Shown here piece after piece: positions 34,595 to 43,012 of a stretch of DNA of 64,000 bases; the stretch's first letter is position 1; each line of letters begins with the position of its first letter. The stretch comes from Fibrella forsythiae. Lineage in GTDB: Bacteria; Bacteroidota; Bacteroidia; Cytophagales; Spirosomataceae. Under the pieces are notes generated by a model. It worked only from the letters and a program-made list of their open reading frames with translations, was not told the origin of the DNA and made no database searches. The stretch spans positions 124,001 to 188,000 of the forward strand of contig NZ_JAFMYW010000007.1 of assembly GCF_017353175.1 (NCBI RefSeq), in the 5' to 3' direction. The translations under genes were made by a program, and so were the position numbers.

Positions 34595-36526
34595 ATGGCT
34601 ATCCTGACAATTCGCACAAGCCCGGTTAGCAATGCGCTGCCCTACCAGCCGCAAACGGCCCAAAATACCATGATTACGACACGTAACCCGAAAGGGTGGT
34701 CAGTAATCGACTCCCGGCCGTGGTTATGGCATGGGCCCGTACCAGCTGGCCCACAGGAACGGGAGCAGTTATTTTCTCATGGTGGCATTTCTCACAGCGT
34801 AAAGCCCTTACTGTGCAATGATATGTACCTGCCGTCTGGCCGACGTGCCGTTTTCCCCGGTGGTCAGGACATGCACAGTGCAGCGCTGGCCGCAGCGGGC
34901 GAGATGGATGATAATGATCCCAGAAAAAGCGATCTGCTGACGTTTGGAAACGGCGACATTACCGGCCGCCACTACGTCAACGGAAATCGTCAAGCATGGC
35001 GAGCCCTGGGTAATACACTCTACCGGATATGTGTTGCCGCTAACTTAGGCGTTCCACCCGCCTTGATTGGCGCTGATATGGAAAATCAGTGGGAAGTCTC
35101 TCCGGGCGATGGTGATATCTACATGTCTGGCGTGTATGAGGGGTTCCGACAAGCGATCTATCAGCTGGGTCATAACTGCAAGCTGTTCACCTACGGCACC
35201 GGCGGTTTGTACCGGCCAGTAAGCTATACGGCAAATAAGCAGGATGGTGATATCTGCATGCGGTTGCCTGGTACCATGTGGCTTGGCTCAAATGGTCAAT
35301 TCGACGCTAATAACCCAAACGTGCAGGTATTTATCAACAATGGAGCCTATACGGGTGGGGATCAGTATGCGCGCAGAACCCACGATAATCAGTCGGTGTA
35401 CGCCAAAACGCTCCAGGGCGCTTATATTCTGGACCAGGCCGGAAACCCTACGTTTGCAATCGGTGGTCGCATGAGTAGCAATTACGGCCAGGCGCATTGG
35501 ATCTATCGGCCCGAGCCACGCTACTTTATTGAAATGTTCTATGAGCTGGCAGATCGGACACTGATTGAATGGAGATGGCGGTGTAATACCCCAATCGGTG
35601 AATACCAGGGCAATTTCGTCAATATGCCTTATCCGAAGGGTACCTATGATTTGCGGCCAGGCCTGGGCGGTCTGAAGCTTGCCAGTTGGATAAGAAATAA
35701 TACGGAGATCGAGCAGCAGTACGACTATACTACCGACTCAGCTGAACCCTTCTGGTCAACGCAGGAAAAAGGCATCGAGGCCGCTAACCAACGTCCCCAG
35801 AACCCGGATGCGCTAGAGTTTCAATTTCTGTGGCGGTCGGTCTTCTACCATCTGAACGTAACCTTCGCCAACGAAGGAAACGCTTACGATTGGGTTAACG
35901 GCCAGCAGGGCACTGCGCGGCTGGATTACAACGCCGTTGGTGGTGAGGCAAACGTAGCGCCGGTCTGCGCCTTCGGCCAATTTGAAACCATGTTTCTGGC
36001 CCGGTACCGCATGTCCATGTTCCCGGATTTTTACGCCCTGATGGATGCTGGCTTGATTGAATTCATCATCCCCAAGCGGTTTATTCTCGACGGCAACAGA
36101 GCCTTTGGCGAGCGTGAATTCGATAAGCCCATCAAGTGGCTGCTTAAAGAGCGTGGCGGGCGGCGACTATGGATTATAGGCGTATATCCCATACTCGATA
36201 CAACCGGCCAGCACTCGACAGCACAAACCCATTTCTGGGTAGATGGCAACGATGGGGTTTCAGGTACGTACACCATCAACTGGGTTGGTCGCAGTACCTT
36301 CTGGGCACAAATGGCCTTACCGGAGGGGTGCCAAAACATTCGTCCGGAGGATATTTTTTTCGAGCATACCAATCCCCTGGGCCAAACCTTCCAGTACACC
36401 GGCAATTACAATGTTCCGGTTTCCGGCTTCAAGCAGAAACCAGCCTTTATGCCCACTGGCCAGGCAATCAATCTGGTTATCGGCGGCTCAACTAGTTCAC
36501 CCAATTCCCCGGGTGGCGTAGCTTAA
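34595..36526 (+). CDS. Large hypothetical protein, possible spike or glycosidase-like
   Basis: 643 residues with no signal or span. The middle has segments that resemble a glycoside-hydrolase barrel ('LIGADMENQWEVSPGDGDIY', 'GHNCKLFTYGTGGLY', 'YFIEMFYELADRTLIEWRWR'), with acidic residues that could be catalytic. The last 120 residues are beta-rich ('HFWVDGNDGVSGTYTINWVG'). The size and place among adhesion genes suggest a surface or vertex protein. A double jelly-roll coat protein was considered, but the motifs do not point to it. Confidence 0.5.
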   Translation: MAILTIRTSPVSNALPYQPQTAQNTMITTRNPKGWSVIDSRPWLWHGPVPAGPQEREQLFSHGGISHSVKPLLCNDMYLPSGRRAVFPGGQDMHSAALAAAGEMDDNDPRKSDLLTFGNGDITGRHYVNGNRQAWRALGNTLYRICVAANLGVPPALIGADMENQWEVSPGDGDIYMSGVYEGFRQAIYQLGHNCKLFTYGTGGLYRPVSYTANKQDGDICMRLPGTMWLGSNGQFDANNPNVQVFINNGAYTGGDQYARRTHDNQSVYAKTLQGAYILDQAGNPTFAIGGRMSSNYGQAHWIYRPEPRYFIEMFYELADRTLIEWRWRCNTPIGEYQGNFVNMPYPKGTYDLRPGLGGLKLASWIRNNTEIEQQYDYTTDSAEPFWSTQEKGIEAANQRPQNPDALEFQFLWRSVFYHLNVTFANEGNAYDWVNGQQGTARLDYNAVGGEANVAPVCAFGQFETMFLARYRMSMFPDFYALMDAGLIEFIIPKRFILDGNRAFGEREFDKPIKWLLKERGGRRLWIIGVYPILDTTGQHSTAQTHFWVDGNDGVSGTYTINWVGRSTFWAQMALPEGCQNIRPEDIFFEHTNPLGQTFQYTGNYNVPVSGFKQKPAFMPTGQAINLVIGGSTSSPNSPGGVA

Positions 36527-36527
36527 T

Positions 36528-37022
36528 ATGATCATAGCCTTCAAAAATAAAGCAGCGGATAATTCACTGACTTCCCGGCTGGTTTCAGCCTGGACGAACT
36601 CACCGTGGGTTCATTGTGAGCTGGTTTTTCAGTCAAAAGATTTGCTGTGCGTGTCGGCCCGGCCAGGTGAGGTAGCTGTGTCTGCACGCGTCTTCGGGGA
36701 AGTGGTCGAGAACGACCTATGGGAATTCTACCAGCTTCCGAACATCGATGCCGCTAAAGAGCGCGAGATATTAGTATGGTTGTTTGGCCAGAGCATGACC
36801 GAGTACTCCTACACCGGCATAATCTGGAATCAGGTGTTGCACTACGCCCACATGGCTAACGGCCAGTGGTTTTGTTCCGAACTCGCCTTCTGGGTGCTTT
36901 GGAATTATGGCATACTAGATAGTACTTTTGATGCGCCCGCGAATTGGTCCCCAGCCGAATTGCGCAGCCTGGTAAAAAGGAGTTGCGTTGAAATTGACAA
37001 GCGTTCACTTTTAACCAGTTAA
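36528..37022 (+). CDS. Permuted NlpC/P60-like (YiiX-type) peptidase
   Basis: 164 residues. 'WVHCELVF' early (His and Glu) and 'QWFCSELAFWVL' late (Cys) give the circularly permuted order of the YiiX/YebB papain-like family. Such enzymes cleave wall peptides or lipids. It has no signal peptide. It starts one base after the upstream stop. It would be the fourth wall-active enzyme of the block. Confidence 0.6.
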   Translation: MIIAFKNKAADNSLTSRLVSAWTNSPWVHCELVFQSKDLLCVSARPGEVAVSARVFGEVVENDLWEFYQLPNIDAAKEREILVWLFGQSMTEYSYTGIIWNQVLHYAHMANGQWFCSELAFWVLWNYGILDSTFDAPANWSPAELRSLVKRSCVEIDKRSLLTS

Positions 37023-37028
37023 AACATC

Positions 37029-37598
37029 ATGGCTTTTACGTCAGAGAAAAAGTTTGGCTACTCAGATGGTCAACATGTAGGTTGGTACGGCGATGGTCTG
37101 GCCATCTTCGTTCGCGTTCAGAATGGTACGGTTCGTACCGTCGGTAAGGAGATGAACCCTGCGGCCGCGAATCCTCAAAAGATTGGCAAACTGGCCCGGT
37201 CCTGGATGAAATACATTCTACCAGCAATCGCCAGTGATTTCGACAATTTTGTTGCTGGAGAGAATGAAAATGGGGCGGCGGACACGTCGGAGCCATACAG
37301 CGCTTTTGTAATCACCCTGCCGGTTGGCTCAGCGTTCATTCGGCCAAACCTGACAGCGACAACCACGCCAGGTACAACCACGCCAGGCACAACTACGCCG
37401 GGCACAACCACACCAGGTACGACTACGCCAGGCACCACTACTGGCAGCGGGCTAACTGATACCGGTACTGGTGGAACAACCGGTGGAACGACCACAACTA
37501 AAAAGATGAACTGGAAGACAATCGGCATTGTCACCGGCGCCGTTGTAGTCGTTGTAGTTGTAGGCTATTACGCTTTCAAGAAAAAGGCGTTCAAATAA
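37029..37598 (+). CDS. C-terminally anchored protein with Thr-Pro-Gly repeat stalk
   Basis: 189 residues. A folded head (1-110) is followed by five tandem TTPGT units, a Thr/Gly linker, one span ('IGIVTGAVVVVVVVGYYAF') and the basic end 'KKKAFK'. At DNA level the stalk is five 15-base repeats at 37359-37433 with only silent or single-base differences, so stalk length could vary by slippage. It is the last gene of the block. Confidence 0.6.
   Translation: MAFTSEKKFGYSDGQHVGWYGDGLAIFVRVQNGTVRTVGKEMNPAAANPQKIGKLARSWMKYILPAIASDFDNFVAGENENGAADTSEPYSAFVITLPVGSAFIRPNLTATTTPGTTTPGTTTPGTTTPGTTTPGTTTGSGLTDTGTGGTTGGTTTTKKMNWKTIGIVTGAVVVVVVVGYYAFKKKAFK
37359..37433 (+). repeat. Five tandem 15-base repeats
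   Basis: Units of ACAACCACGCCAGGY with few changes encode the TTPGT stalk of the protein above. The tandem repeat is in frame, so changes in copy number keep the reading frame. Confidence 0.85.
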
Positions 37599-37616
37599 GC
37601 GGCCCAAATTGATGAT

Positions 37617-37654
37617 ATAAAAAGAGCTGGCCTACATAGGTCAGCTCTTTTTAT
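37617..37654. terminator. Bidirectional terminator between the block and the integrase
   Basis: ATAAAAAGAGCTG and CAGCTCTTTTTAT are perfect 13-base arms, with inner CCTA/TAGG pairing. The A and T runs allow termination in both directions. Confidence 0.85.
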
Positions 37655-37657
37655 TGA

Positions 37658-38842
37658 TTACCATTCCACCCGGATACGCTCAGGCGGGGTCAGTCCCAGC
37701 GAGCGCAAATAGATTTGAGTATCATCGAGGCTGGCGTGCCGTAGCTGCTTTTGAATCCACATTATATCTGCTCCGGCCCGGTAGGCGTTACAGACCCCGG
37801 TGTGCTTCCAGCCGTAGAGGGTCAACTCGCCATTATACAGCTCTGCTCCTTTCAACGCCTTTGCATGGCGCTCAGAGACTCTATTTCTTAAAATAGATAC
37901 ATCACAGGTCAGTAGATCCTTACCAAATACGTAGTCGTTTGGCTGGGCTAAGTGGAGCTGCATTTTATCAATGGCCACTTGCAGCTGATGGTTAATAACA
38001 ATCACCTCGTAGCCTACTGATTTGCGCCCACCCTTCGCGTCTGAACGGTGAATTTTAATTTGATTGTTGGCCAGGTCAACATCTCGTACCCGCAGCCTGG
38101 TTAATTCGATGGGTCGCAAGAATCCGTAATAGACAAACTGAGTCAGAAAGTATAACCGGTGATCATTGGCCTGTAACCACTCGGTCAACGTGCGCTGCTG
38201 CTCCGGCGTGTATACATCGTGTATCCTACTAGGATCTTCAACCAAGCGCGTCCACTTTGGAAAGCAGTTCTCCGGAAGCCAGCCCCGTTCGGCCAATCCA
38301 TTAGTCAGGGTTCGTAAATCCGCGATCAGATTATTCCGGGTACGGTTACTGCAAGCACGTGCTTGAATGATGTAATCAGAAAAGGCGTTGATTTCGGCTG
38401 TTGTAGGTGGTTCGAGCGCTTTGAGCGAGAGGTCAAGGCCCATAGTCTCCTTTAGATGCGCACAAAACTGCTTCCAGCGGGCGACCGTCCCGGCGTTGGT
38501 CTGGTGTGTCCTGTTGCGATGCGTTCGCTCCCTGAGCGTAACAAATCGCTCCATTGCATCAAGCAACGTGGCGGGCTTGCTCAGCTGATTATTAACAAGC
38601 GACGTCGTTACCGGATCGGGATTGGCGGGTTTAGCTGGAGTAAAGTCGAACACGTACCCACCAGTGAGCAAATGATTGATCTGTTGACAGCGAAGTTTAC
38701 CCCAATTCCGACGGGCGGTAACTGTTTTTAGTTTAGCCGGGCACCACTGCCGTTTCCCCATTTCCAGCTTGCCCGTGTCCGGATTGAGGGCATAGAAGAC
38801 TATGTACCACCTCTTAGAGAGGTCGCCCCCGTAGTCGTTCAT
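37658..38842 (-). CDS. int: Tyrosine recombinase (integrase) of the element
   Basis: 394 residues from ATG 38842. The catalytic domain shows 'YGFLRPIELTRLRVRDVDL' (Arg I), 'LYGWKHTGVCNAYRAG' and 'QLRHASLDDTQIYLRSL' (His, and Tyr nucleophile). The second Arg region reads KHTG rather than RHT, a form I associate with Bacteroidetes phage integrases. An N-terminal SAM-like core-binding domain precedes it. The frame stays open 53 codons further upstream into the tRNA gene; a start nearer 'KKKITAEPEN' is possible. It is read away from the tRNA, the usual arrangement for integration at a tRNA 3' end. Confidence 0.88.
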   Translation of the reverse strand: MNDYGGDLSKRWYIVFYALNPDTGKLEMGKRQWCPAKLKTVTARRNWGKLRCQQINHLLTGGYVFDFTPAKPANPDPVTTSLVNNQLSKPATLLDAMERFVTLRERTHRNRTHQTNAGTVARWKQFCAHLKETMGLDLSLKALEPPTTAEINAFSDYIIQARACSNRTRNNLIADLRTLTNGLAERGWLPENCFPKWTRLVEDPSRIHDVYTPEQQRTLTEWLQANDHRLYFLTQFVYYGFLRPIELTRLRVRDVDLANNQIKIHRSDAKGGRKSVGYEVIVINHQLQVAIDKMQLHLAQPNDYVFGKDLLTCDVSILRNRVSERHAKALKGAELYNGELTLYGWKHTGVCNAYRAGADIMWIQKQLRHASLDDTQIYLRSLGLTPPERIRVEW

Positions 38843-38925
38843 TGTAGCCAGTCGGTAATTCTCTGGCTCAGCTGTGATTTTCTTTTTCAGGCCAAAATCT
38901 GTCTCAATTCTTGTCTCAACTGCAC

Positions 38926-38959
38926 AAAAAAGCCCCAAACTAAGTAGTATGAGGCTTTT
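38926..38959 (-). terminator. Terminator of the tRNA-Leu transcript
   Basis: Read on the minus strand, AAAAGCC pairs with GGCTTTTT around a 19-base loop directly after the tRNA 3' end. It lies where an attachment core would be expected, so it may be part of the attR site. Confidence 0.5.
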
Positions 38960-38960
38960 G

Positions 38961-39044
38961 TACCGGGTGCCGGACTCGAACCGGCATGTCCTTGCGAACA
39001 ATGGTGTTTGAGACCATCGCGTCTACCGGTTCCGCCAACCCGGC
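38961..39044 (-). tRNA. tRNA-Leu (anticodon CAA)
   Basis: 84 bases with a long variable arm. The acceptor arms GCCGGGT/ACCCGGT pair (one G-U). The anticodon stem ATGGT/ACCAT encloses loop CTCAAAC, giving anticodon CAA. The T arm has the GGTTCGAGTCC sequence. CCA is not encoded. The integrase gene abuts the 3' end, so this is the probable integration site. Confidence 0.92.
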
Positions 39045-39186
39045 AGGTTTGACTCAGTAGTGTTCAGTTGAACGTGGGGCAAAAGTAGTGTTTCCAGCCA
39101 GTAAAAGCAACAGATACCACCGAATTCAGACAAACGAGCCAGAATTCACCGTCTCCAGACTGGCCAACAGGCTGTATCTTGCCGCT

Positions 39187-39951
39187 ATGACAAAGCTTTA
39201 TTCAGAACTGGCGTACCTGTACGATGCTCTCTATCAAACGTTTATTGACTACAACGCTGAGTTTGCCCTGTACCAGCGCTGCTTCGGGTTCGATAAAACA
39301 AAATCTGTACTGGAAATCGGGTGTGGCAGCGGGCATCTGGCCGAGCGCTTTACATCTGCCGGATACGATTACACCGGCGTCGATATTAGCCCGCAGATGC
39401 TGGAGTTAGCCCGCCAGCGTTGTCCGGGTGTTCGGTTCGTACAGGCTGATATGAGAACGCTTAACTTGAGTCAATCCGTTGATGTTATCCTGATCACGGC
39501 ACGTAGCCTGAGTTACTTATTAACCAATGATGATGTGCTGGGTACGTTCAGGCAGTTAGCCAGCCACCTGGCCCCCGCAGGTACGTTGCATTTCGATTTT
39601 ATTGATGCAACCTCATTCATGACGGCGATGGATCCGGCAGCTACGATTGAACACCGAGCCACGTATAACGGACAGACGTATCTGCGAAAAAGCACCTATA
39701 CGCCCGACCTTCTGACTGGTTTCACCTGGAACTGGCATTCAGAATTTTATATCGAACAAACAGACCATTCGGTACAGCCCCTGGCAGACGATGAGGCCAC
39801 ATTGCGGGCATTTCTGCCCAACGAAATCCACCTGCTACTCCAACTGGCTGGTTTGACGGTGACACTGGAACAGCGTCAACCTACCTACGCTTTCGATACC
39901 TGGGTGTTTTCGGCCCAAAAAGCTGTACAAAGTCAAAGCTCCGATTGCTGA
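39187..39951 (+). CDS. Class I SAM-dependent methyltransferase
   Basis: 254 residues from ATG 39187; the frame from 39088 adds 33 residues in the promoter region. Motif I is 'VLEIGCGSGHLAERF', followed by 'GVDISPQMLELAR' and 'FVQADMRTLNL', which is the SAM-binding Rossmann fold. The substrate is unknown; small-molecule methylation is usual for this group. It marks the return to ordinary chromosome beyond the tRNA. Confidence 0.85.
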   Translation: MTKLYSELAYLYDALYQTFIDYNAEFALYQRCFGFDKTKSVLEIGCGSGHLAERFTSAGYDYTGVDISPQMLELARQRCPGVRFVQADMRTLNLSQSVDVILITARSLSYLLTNDDVLGTFRQLASHLAPAGTLHFDFIDATSFMTAMDPAATIEHRATYNGQTYLRKSTYTPDLLTGFTWNWHSEFYIEQTDHSVQPLADDEATLRAFLPNEIHLLLQLAGLTVTLEQRQPTYAFDTWVFSAQKAVQSQSSDC

Positions 39952-39979
39952 CGTTGGTGGGCGTCAGCAACCGGAGCTT
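39936..39979. terminator. Convergent-gene hairpin
   Basis: AAGCTCCG-ATT-GCTGACG pairs with CGTCAGC-AAC-CGGAGCTT, interrupted by one three-base bulge pair. It overlaps the last codons of the methyltransferase gene and serves both it and the TonB receptor gene. Confidence 0.7.
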
Positions 39980-39997
39980 CTCTCCTGTCTGTTTCAG

Positions 39998-42793
39998 TTA
40001 GAATTTGATATTCAGGTTTGCGTTGAAAGTGGTTCCCAACTGGCTGAACTGTGAGCCGTTATAGCCAAGAATATCGTACCGGCCGCTAAAGCCCAGATCA
40101 CCCCGCAACCGTGCTTTAGCCGTTGGGTCATTCGTTACTTTGGCACCTTCGGCATCCAAGGCGATCAGATCCCACTTCGGAAGTACATTGAATAGGTTGT
40201 TGACGTTGATGGTACCGGTCACCTTCTTACTAAACGTGTAACCAACGCTCAGGTCAGTGACAGCCGCCGGCACAAACGTAGCCTTGATGTGCTCCATAAC
40301 AGCCCCTCCGTTGTCCAGATCCTGGAATGACGTTGAGCCAAACAGGGTGCTGTTCAGATTGACGTTGAACTTGCCAATGCCGTAGTCGGCGCCGAAGATT
40401 ACTTTATACCGGGGGCGGCTCTCTGTCAGCAACGATTTGATCTGCGTGTTCAGAATGGTTGCTCCGGCCGCTTTAATGGGTGCAGGATCGACAGGCGTTC
40501 CTACGATTTCGTTCTGCAGCGTGAAGTTACCGGCCACGTTCAGGCCCAGCTTACCGCTACCCAGGATGATGTTCCGATACGACGCTACGGCATCGAGCCC
40601 CGAATTGATCGTCTCAATTCCGTTAATGAAGAACTGGATGCTCGTTACGCCATACTGACTCAAAATCTGCCCGAGTGCGCTGGTTCTGTCTGACGAACTG
40701 ATTGACGAACTGTACACGATCCGGTCTTTTACGTTGATCCGGTAATAGTCGAGGGTGATGTTGAAGTCCTTCGTTGGGTTCAGGGCAACGCCAAGCGTCA
40801 GGTTCGTCGATTTTTCCGGGCGAAGTTGGGGAATACCTAACTGACGCGCCTGCGAGCTTCGGTTGTTGAACAGACCTGACGATTGAATAAGGCCGCCGGC
40901 AAACGATGCCTGAATCGATTGGGCGTAAATCTGGTGCAGCGTTGGTGCCCGGAAGCCCGTTGAGTACGACGCTCTGAGCACAATTTTCTCGTCGGCCAGC
41001 TTATAGCGGGAAGAGAATTTGTATACGTTCGCATTGCCAAAATCACTGTAATTTTCCGTACGAACAGTTCCGTTTAGCAGGAAGTCTTTCGTTAGGTCAT
41101 AGCTCACGTCGGCGTAGGCACCAATGTTGAAACGCTGGTTCGTACCGGCGCTCAGCGGGTTGATACCGGGGAATGAGTTGGCCCCTTCGCCCGTATATGA
41201 GGCTTCATCACCAGCAATGATCGTGTATTTCTCCTGGCGCGCCTCCATACCAAAGGCAATTCCCAGTTTGTCATTCAACTGCTTTGACACGTCAACGTTC
41301 CCAACGATATGACCAAACTCATATCCACCTGGTTTGAAGCGGGTTGGACTGGCTTTACCTAACGACCGGTTCACGGTGTTATCGACCGTATACGACTGGG
41401 CGTTAAATCCCGTGGTAAGACTTACATCGTGTTTCCATCCGTTGGTTTCTCCTTTAATACCCAGGGTAGCATTGTTATCGATCATATCGCCCTCGAACGT
41501 AGGTACGTAGCCAACATACCCTTTGTACAGATCAACGTTATCTTCGGCTGGAAACGCCAGTGTAGCCTGTGTCAGGTAGTTTTTACCTCCGTTATCAGTC
41601 ACGCTGTGCAGAAGGCCACGATCCTGACGCCAGTAAGCCGGACGGTAGTTGGCAAAGCTCGATACCCGCTTTACCACCATGGCCGCGTTGCCGTAGAGAT
41701 CAAGTTTAGGGCCAATTGAAACACCCCCGTTGATCAGAAACCGAGCAGCGGCTGTTTCTCCCGTACCGTTAATGTTGTTGGCGGTCGGAAAATCATTCAG
41801 ATAATTGGTAATCAAGGCATTCTGCGCAGCGCTGCCACCAAAGGCGGCAATTTCAGACGGTGCATAAATAGTGCCCGACCGAACTGCGCTGTTTTGCTGT
41901 TGTAAATCGAGCGTGTAATTCACGAATCCTTTACCCGCCAGATTAGAGCCTCCGTTGAAAGCAACCTTGTACATGCCCCCATCTCCTTTCGAGGTGATGC
42001 CTGCGTTGATATCGAGACTTGAATACTCGAATTTATCTTTCAGGATGATGTTGATAACCCCGGCAATAGCGTCAGAACCATACTGAGCCGAGGCACCATC
42101 GCGAAGGATTTCGACCCGCTTGATCGCCTGGGTAGGAATAGCCGAGATATCGACACCCGTTTCGCCCCGGCCGGGCGAGAACTGCACGTACAGGAGTGAA
42201 CTTAGATTTTTTCGCTTGCCATTGATCAGAATCAGGGTTCGGCTTGGGCCCATGTTCCTGAGCTCCCATGGGTCGAGCAGGGTTGTGGCATCGTTTACGG
42301 GCGTATTTACAGTGTTGAACGAAGGCACGCGGTACTGCATCGACTTATCGAACGTTGGCTGGCCAGTCGATTTCAGATCGGCGGCCGACAGGATATCGAC
42401 CGGCACGGGCGAATCGACGATAGAGCGCTGCGAGGCACGGCTACCCACCACCACAACTTCCGACAGGATCGCCGCCGATGGCTCAAGCTGCACATCGAGC
42501 ATAACTTCCGCACCCGCTACAGTGACTGATTTTGTGGTTGTATTGAAACCAATAAACGAGTAAGTGAGCTTGTACGTACCATCAGCCACTTTTAGCGAAT
42601 AGCTACCAGTCGCATCTGTAGAGGCGCCCGTGCTTGTACCAGCAACCACAACAGAGACGCCAACCAATGGCTCCTGCTTGTCATCTTTAACCGTGCCCTT
42701 TATGACTTGCTGTGCTAGTAGGCAGCCAGACGTAAGCACTAGCAACAGAACGCTAACCAGTAATAATTTACTGATGTTGTAATATTTCAACAT
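39998..42793 (-). CDS. TonB-dependent outer-membrane receptor
   Basis: 931 residues. A signal peptide is followed by a carboxypeptidase-regulatory-like domain ('VIKGTVKDDKQEPLVGVSVV'), the plug ('VDSPVPVDILSAADL', 'ILRDGASAQYGSDAIAGVIN') and a 22-strand barrel ending in Phe ('NANLNIKF'). It imports a large ligand using TonB energy. No SusD gene lies next to it and the plug resembles siderophore/cobalamin-type receptors more than SusC, so iron-chelate or peptide uptake is more likely than glycans. The upstream 220 bases are AT-rich and contain an inverted repeat. Confidence 0.9.
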   Translation of the reverse strand: MLKYYNISKLLLVSVLLLVLTSGCLLAQQVIKGTVKDDKQEPLVGVSVVVAGTSTGASTDATGSYSLKVADGTYKLTYSFIGFNTTTKSVTVAGAEVMLDVQLEPSAAILSEVVVVGSRASQRSIVDSPVPVDILSAADLKSTGQPTFDKSMQYRVPSFNTVNTPVNDATTLLDPWELRNMGPSRTLILINGKRKNLSSLLYVQFSPGRGETGVDISAIPTQAIKRVEILRDGASAQYGSDAIAGVINIILKDKFEYSSLDINAGITSKGDGGMYKVAFNGGSNLAGKGFVNYTLDLQQQNSAVRSGTIYAPSEIAAFGGSAAQNALITNYLNDFPTANNINGTGETAAARFLINGGVSIGPKLDLYGNAAMVVKRVSSFANYRPAYWRQDRGLLHSVTDNGGKNYLTQATLAFPAEDNVDLYKGYVGYVPTFEGDMIDNNATLGIKGETNGWKHDVSLTTGFNAQSYTVDNTVNRSLGKASPTRFKPGGYEFGHIVGNVDVSKQLNDKLGIAFGMEARQEKYTIIAGDEASYTGEGANSFPGINPLSAGTNQRFNIGAYADVSYDLTKDFLLNGTVRTENYSDFGNANVYKFSSRYKLADEKIVLRASYSTGFRAPTLHQIYAQSIQASFAGGLIQSSGLFNNRSSQARQLGIPQLRPEKSTNLTLGVALNPTKDFNITLDYYRINVKDRIVYSSSISSSDRTSALGQILSQYGVTSIQFFINGIETINSGLDAVASYRNIILGSGKLGLNVAGNFTLQNEIVGTPVDPAPIKAAGATILNTQIKSLLTESRPRYKVIFGADYGIGKFNVNLNSTLFGSTSFQDLDNGGAVMEHIKATFVPAAVTDLSVGYTFSKKVTGTINVNNLFNVLPKWDLIALDAEGAKVTNDPTAKARLRGDLGFSGRYDILGYNGSQFSQLGTTFNANLNIKF

Positions 42794-42919
42794 AGATTAT
42801 TTGGGTAAATTGTGAAACTGAGAAACAGTTAACTGCTTCTAAATAAGTTCACAGAATCCAATTAACCTAGCCTTATGTTATTTTTACTTATATATTATCC
42901 TTTATATTACAGTATATAT

Positions 42920-42976
42920 ACCAATAGTCCAACTATAATCTACCGTCAATAAGTAGACTACAATTGGACTATTGGT
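42920..42976. promoter_or_regulatory. 13-base inverted repeat upstream of the TonB receptor
   Basis: ACCAATAGTCCAA (42920-42932) and TTGGACTATTGGT (42964-42976) are perfect complements with a 31-base spacer. It lies between the permease stop and the receptor start, so it may be the permease terminator, an operator, or both. Confidence 0.5.
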
Positions 42977-43012
42977 TAGTAACGCCGAAACTAATTTGTG
43001 TAAACGTGATGC

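Larger units (their letters stand above)
7195..38985. mobile_element. Provirus-like integrative element inserted at tRNA-Leu (left end uncertain)
   Basis: The right end is well defined: a tyrosine integrase gene is followed directly by tRNA-Leu, whose 3' end faces the element. Contents are a packaging-type ATPase, a long co-oriented block of membrane-anchored and cell-wall-lytic proteins, fibre and esterase genes, and a cargo block with a defence-like fusion and a serine recombinase. I searched the left flank for a second copy of the tRNA 3' end and found none, so the left border given is only the first gene that fits. It could extend beyond the window and include the CBASS operon. No terminase, portal, tail or conjugation gene was seen. 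Confidence 0.65.

Noticed and set aside
34595-36526. Double jelly-roll major capsid protein
   Set aside because: Size and context are permissive, but the visible segments look more like a glycosidase barrel with beta-rich end; evidence is too weak to call.
37359-37433. CRISPR array
   Set aside because: The units are 15 bases, contiguous, without spacers, and in frame in a protein stalk.
7195-38985. Integrative conjugative element
   Set aside because: No relaxase, coupling protein or Tra/VirB-type gene was recognised; the only motor ATPase is far too small for TraG/VirD4 or TraB types.
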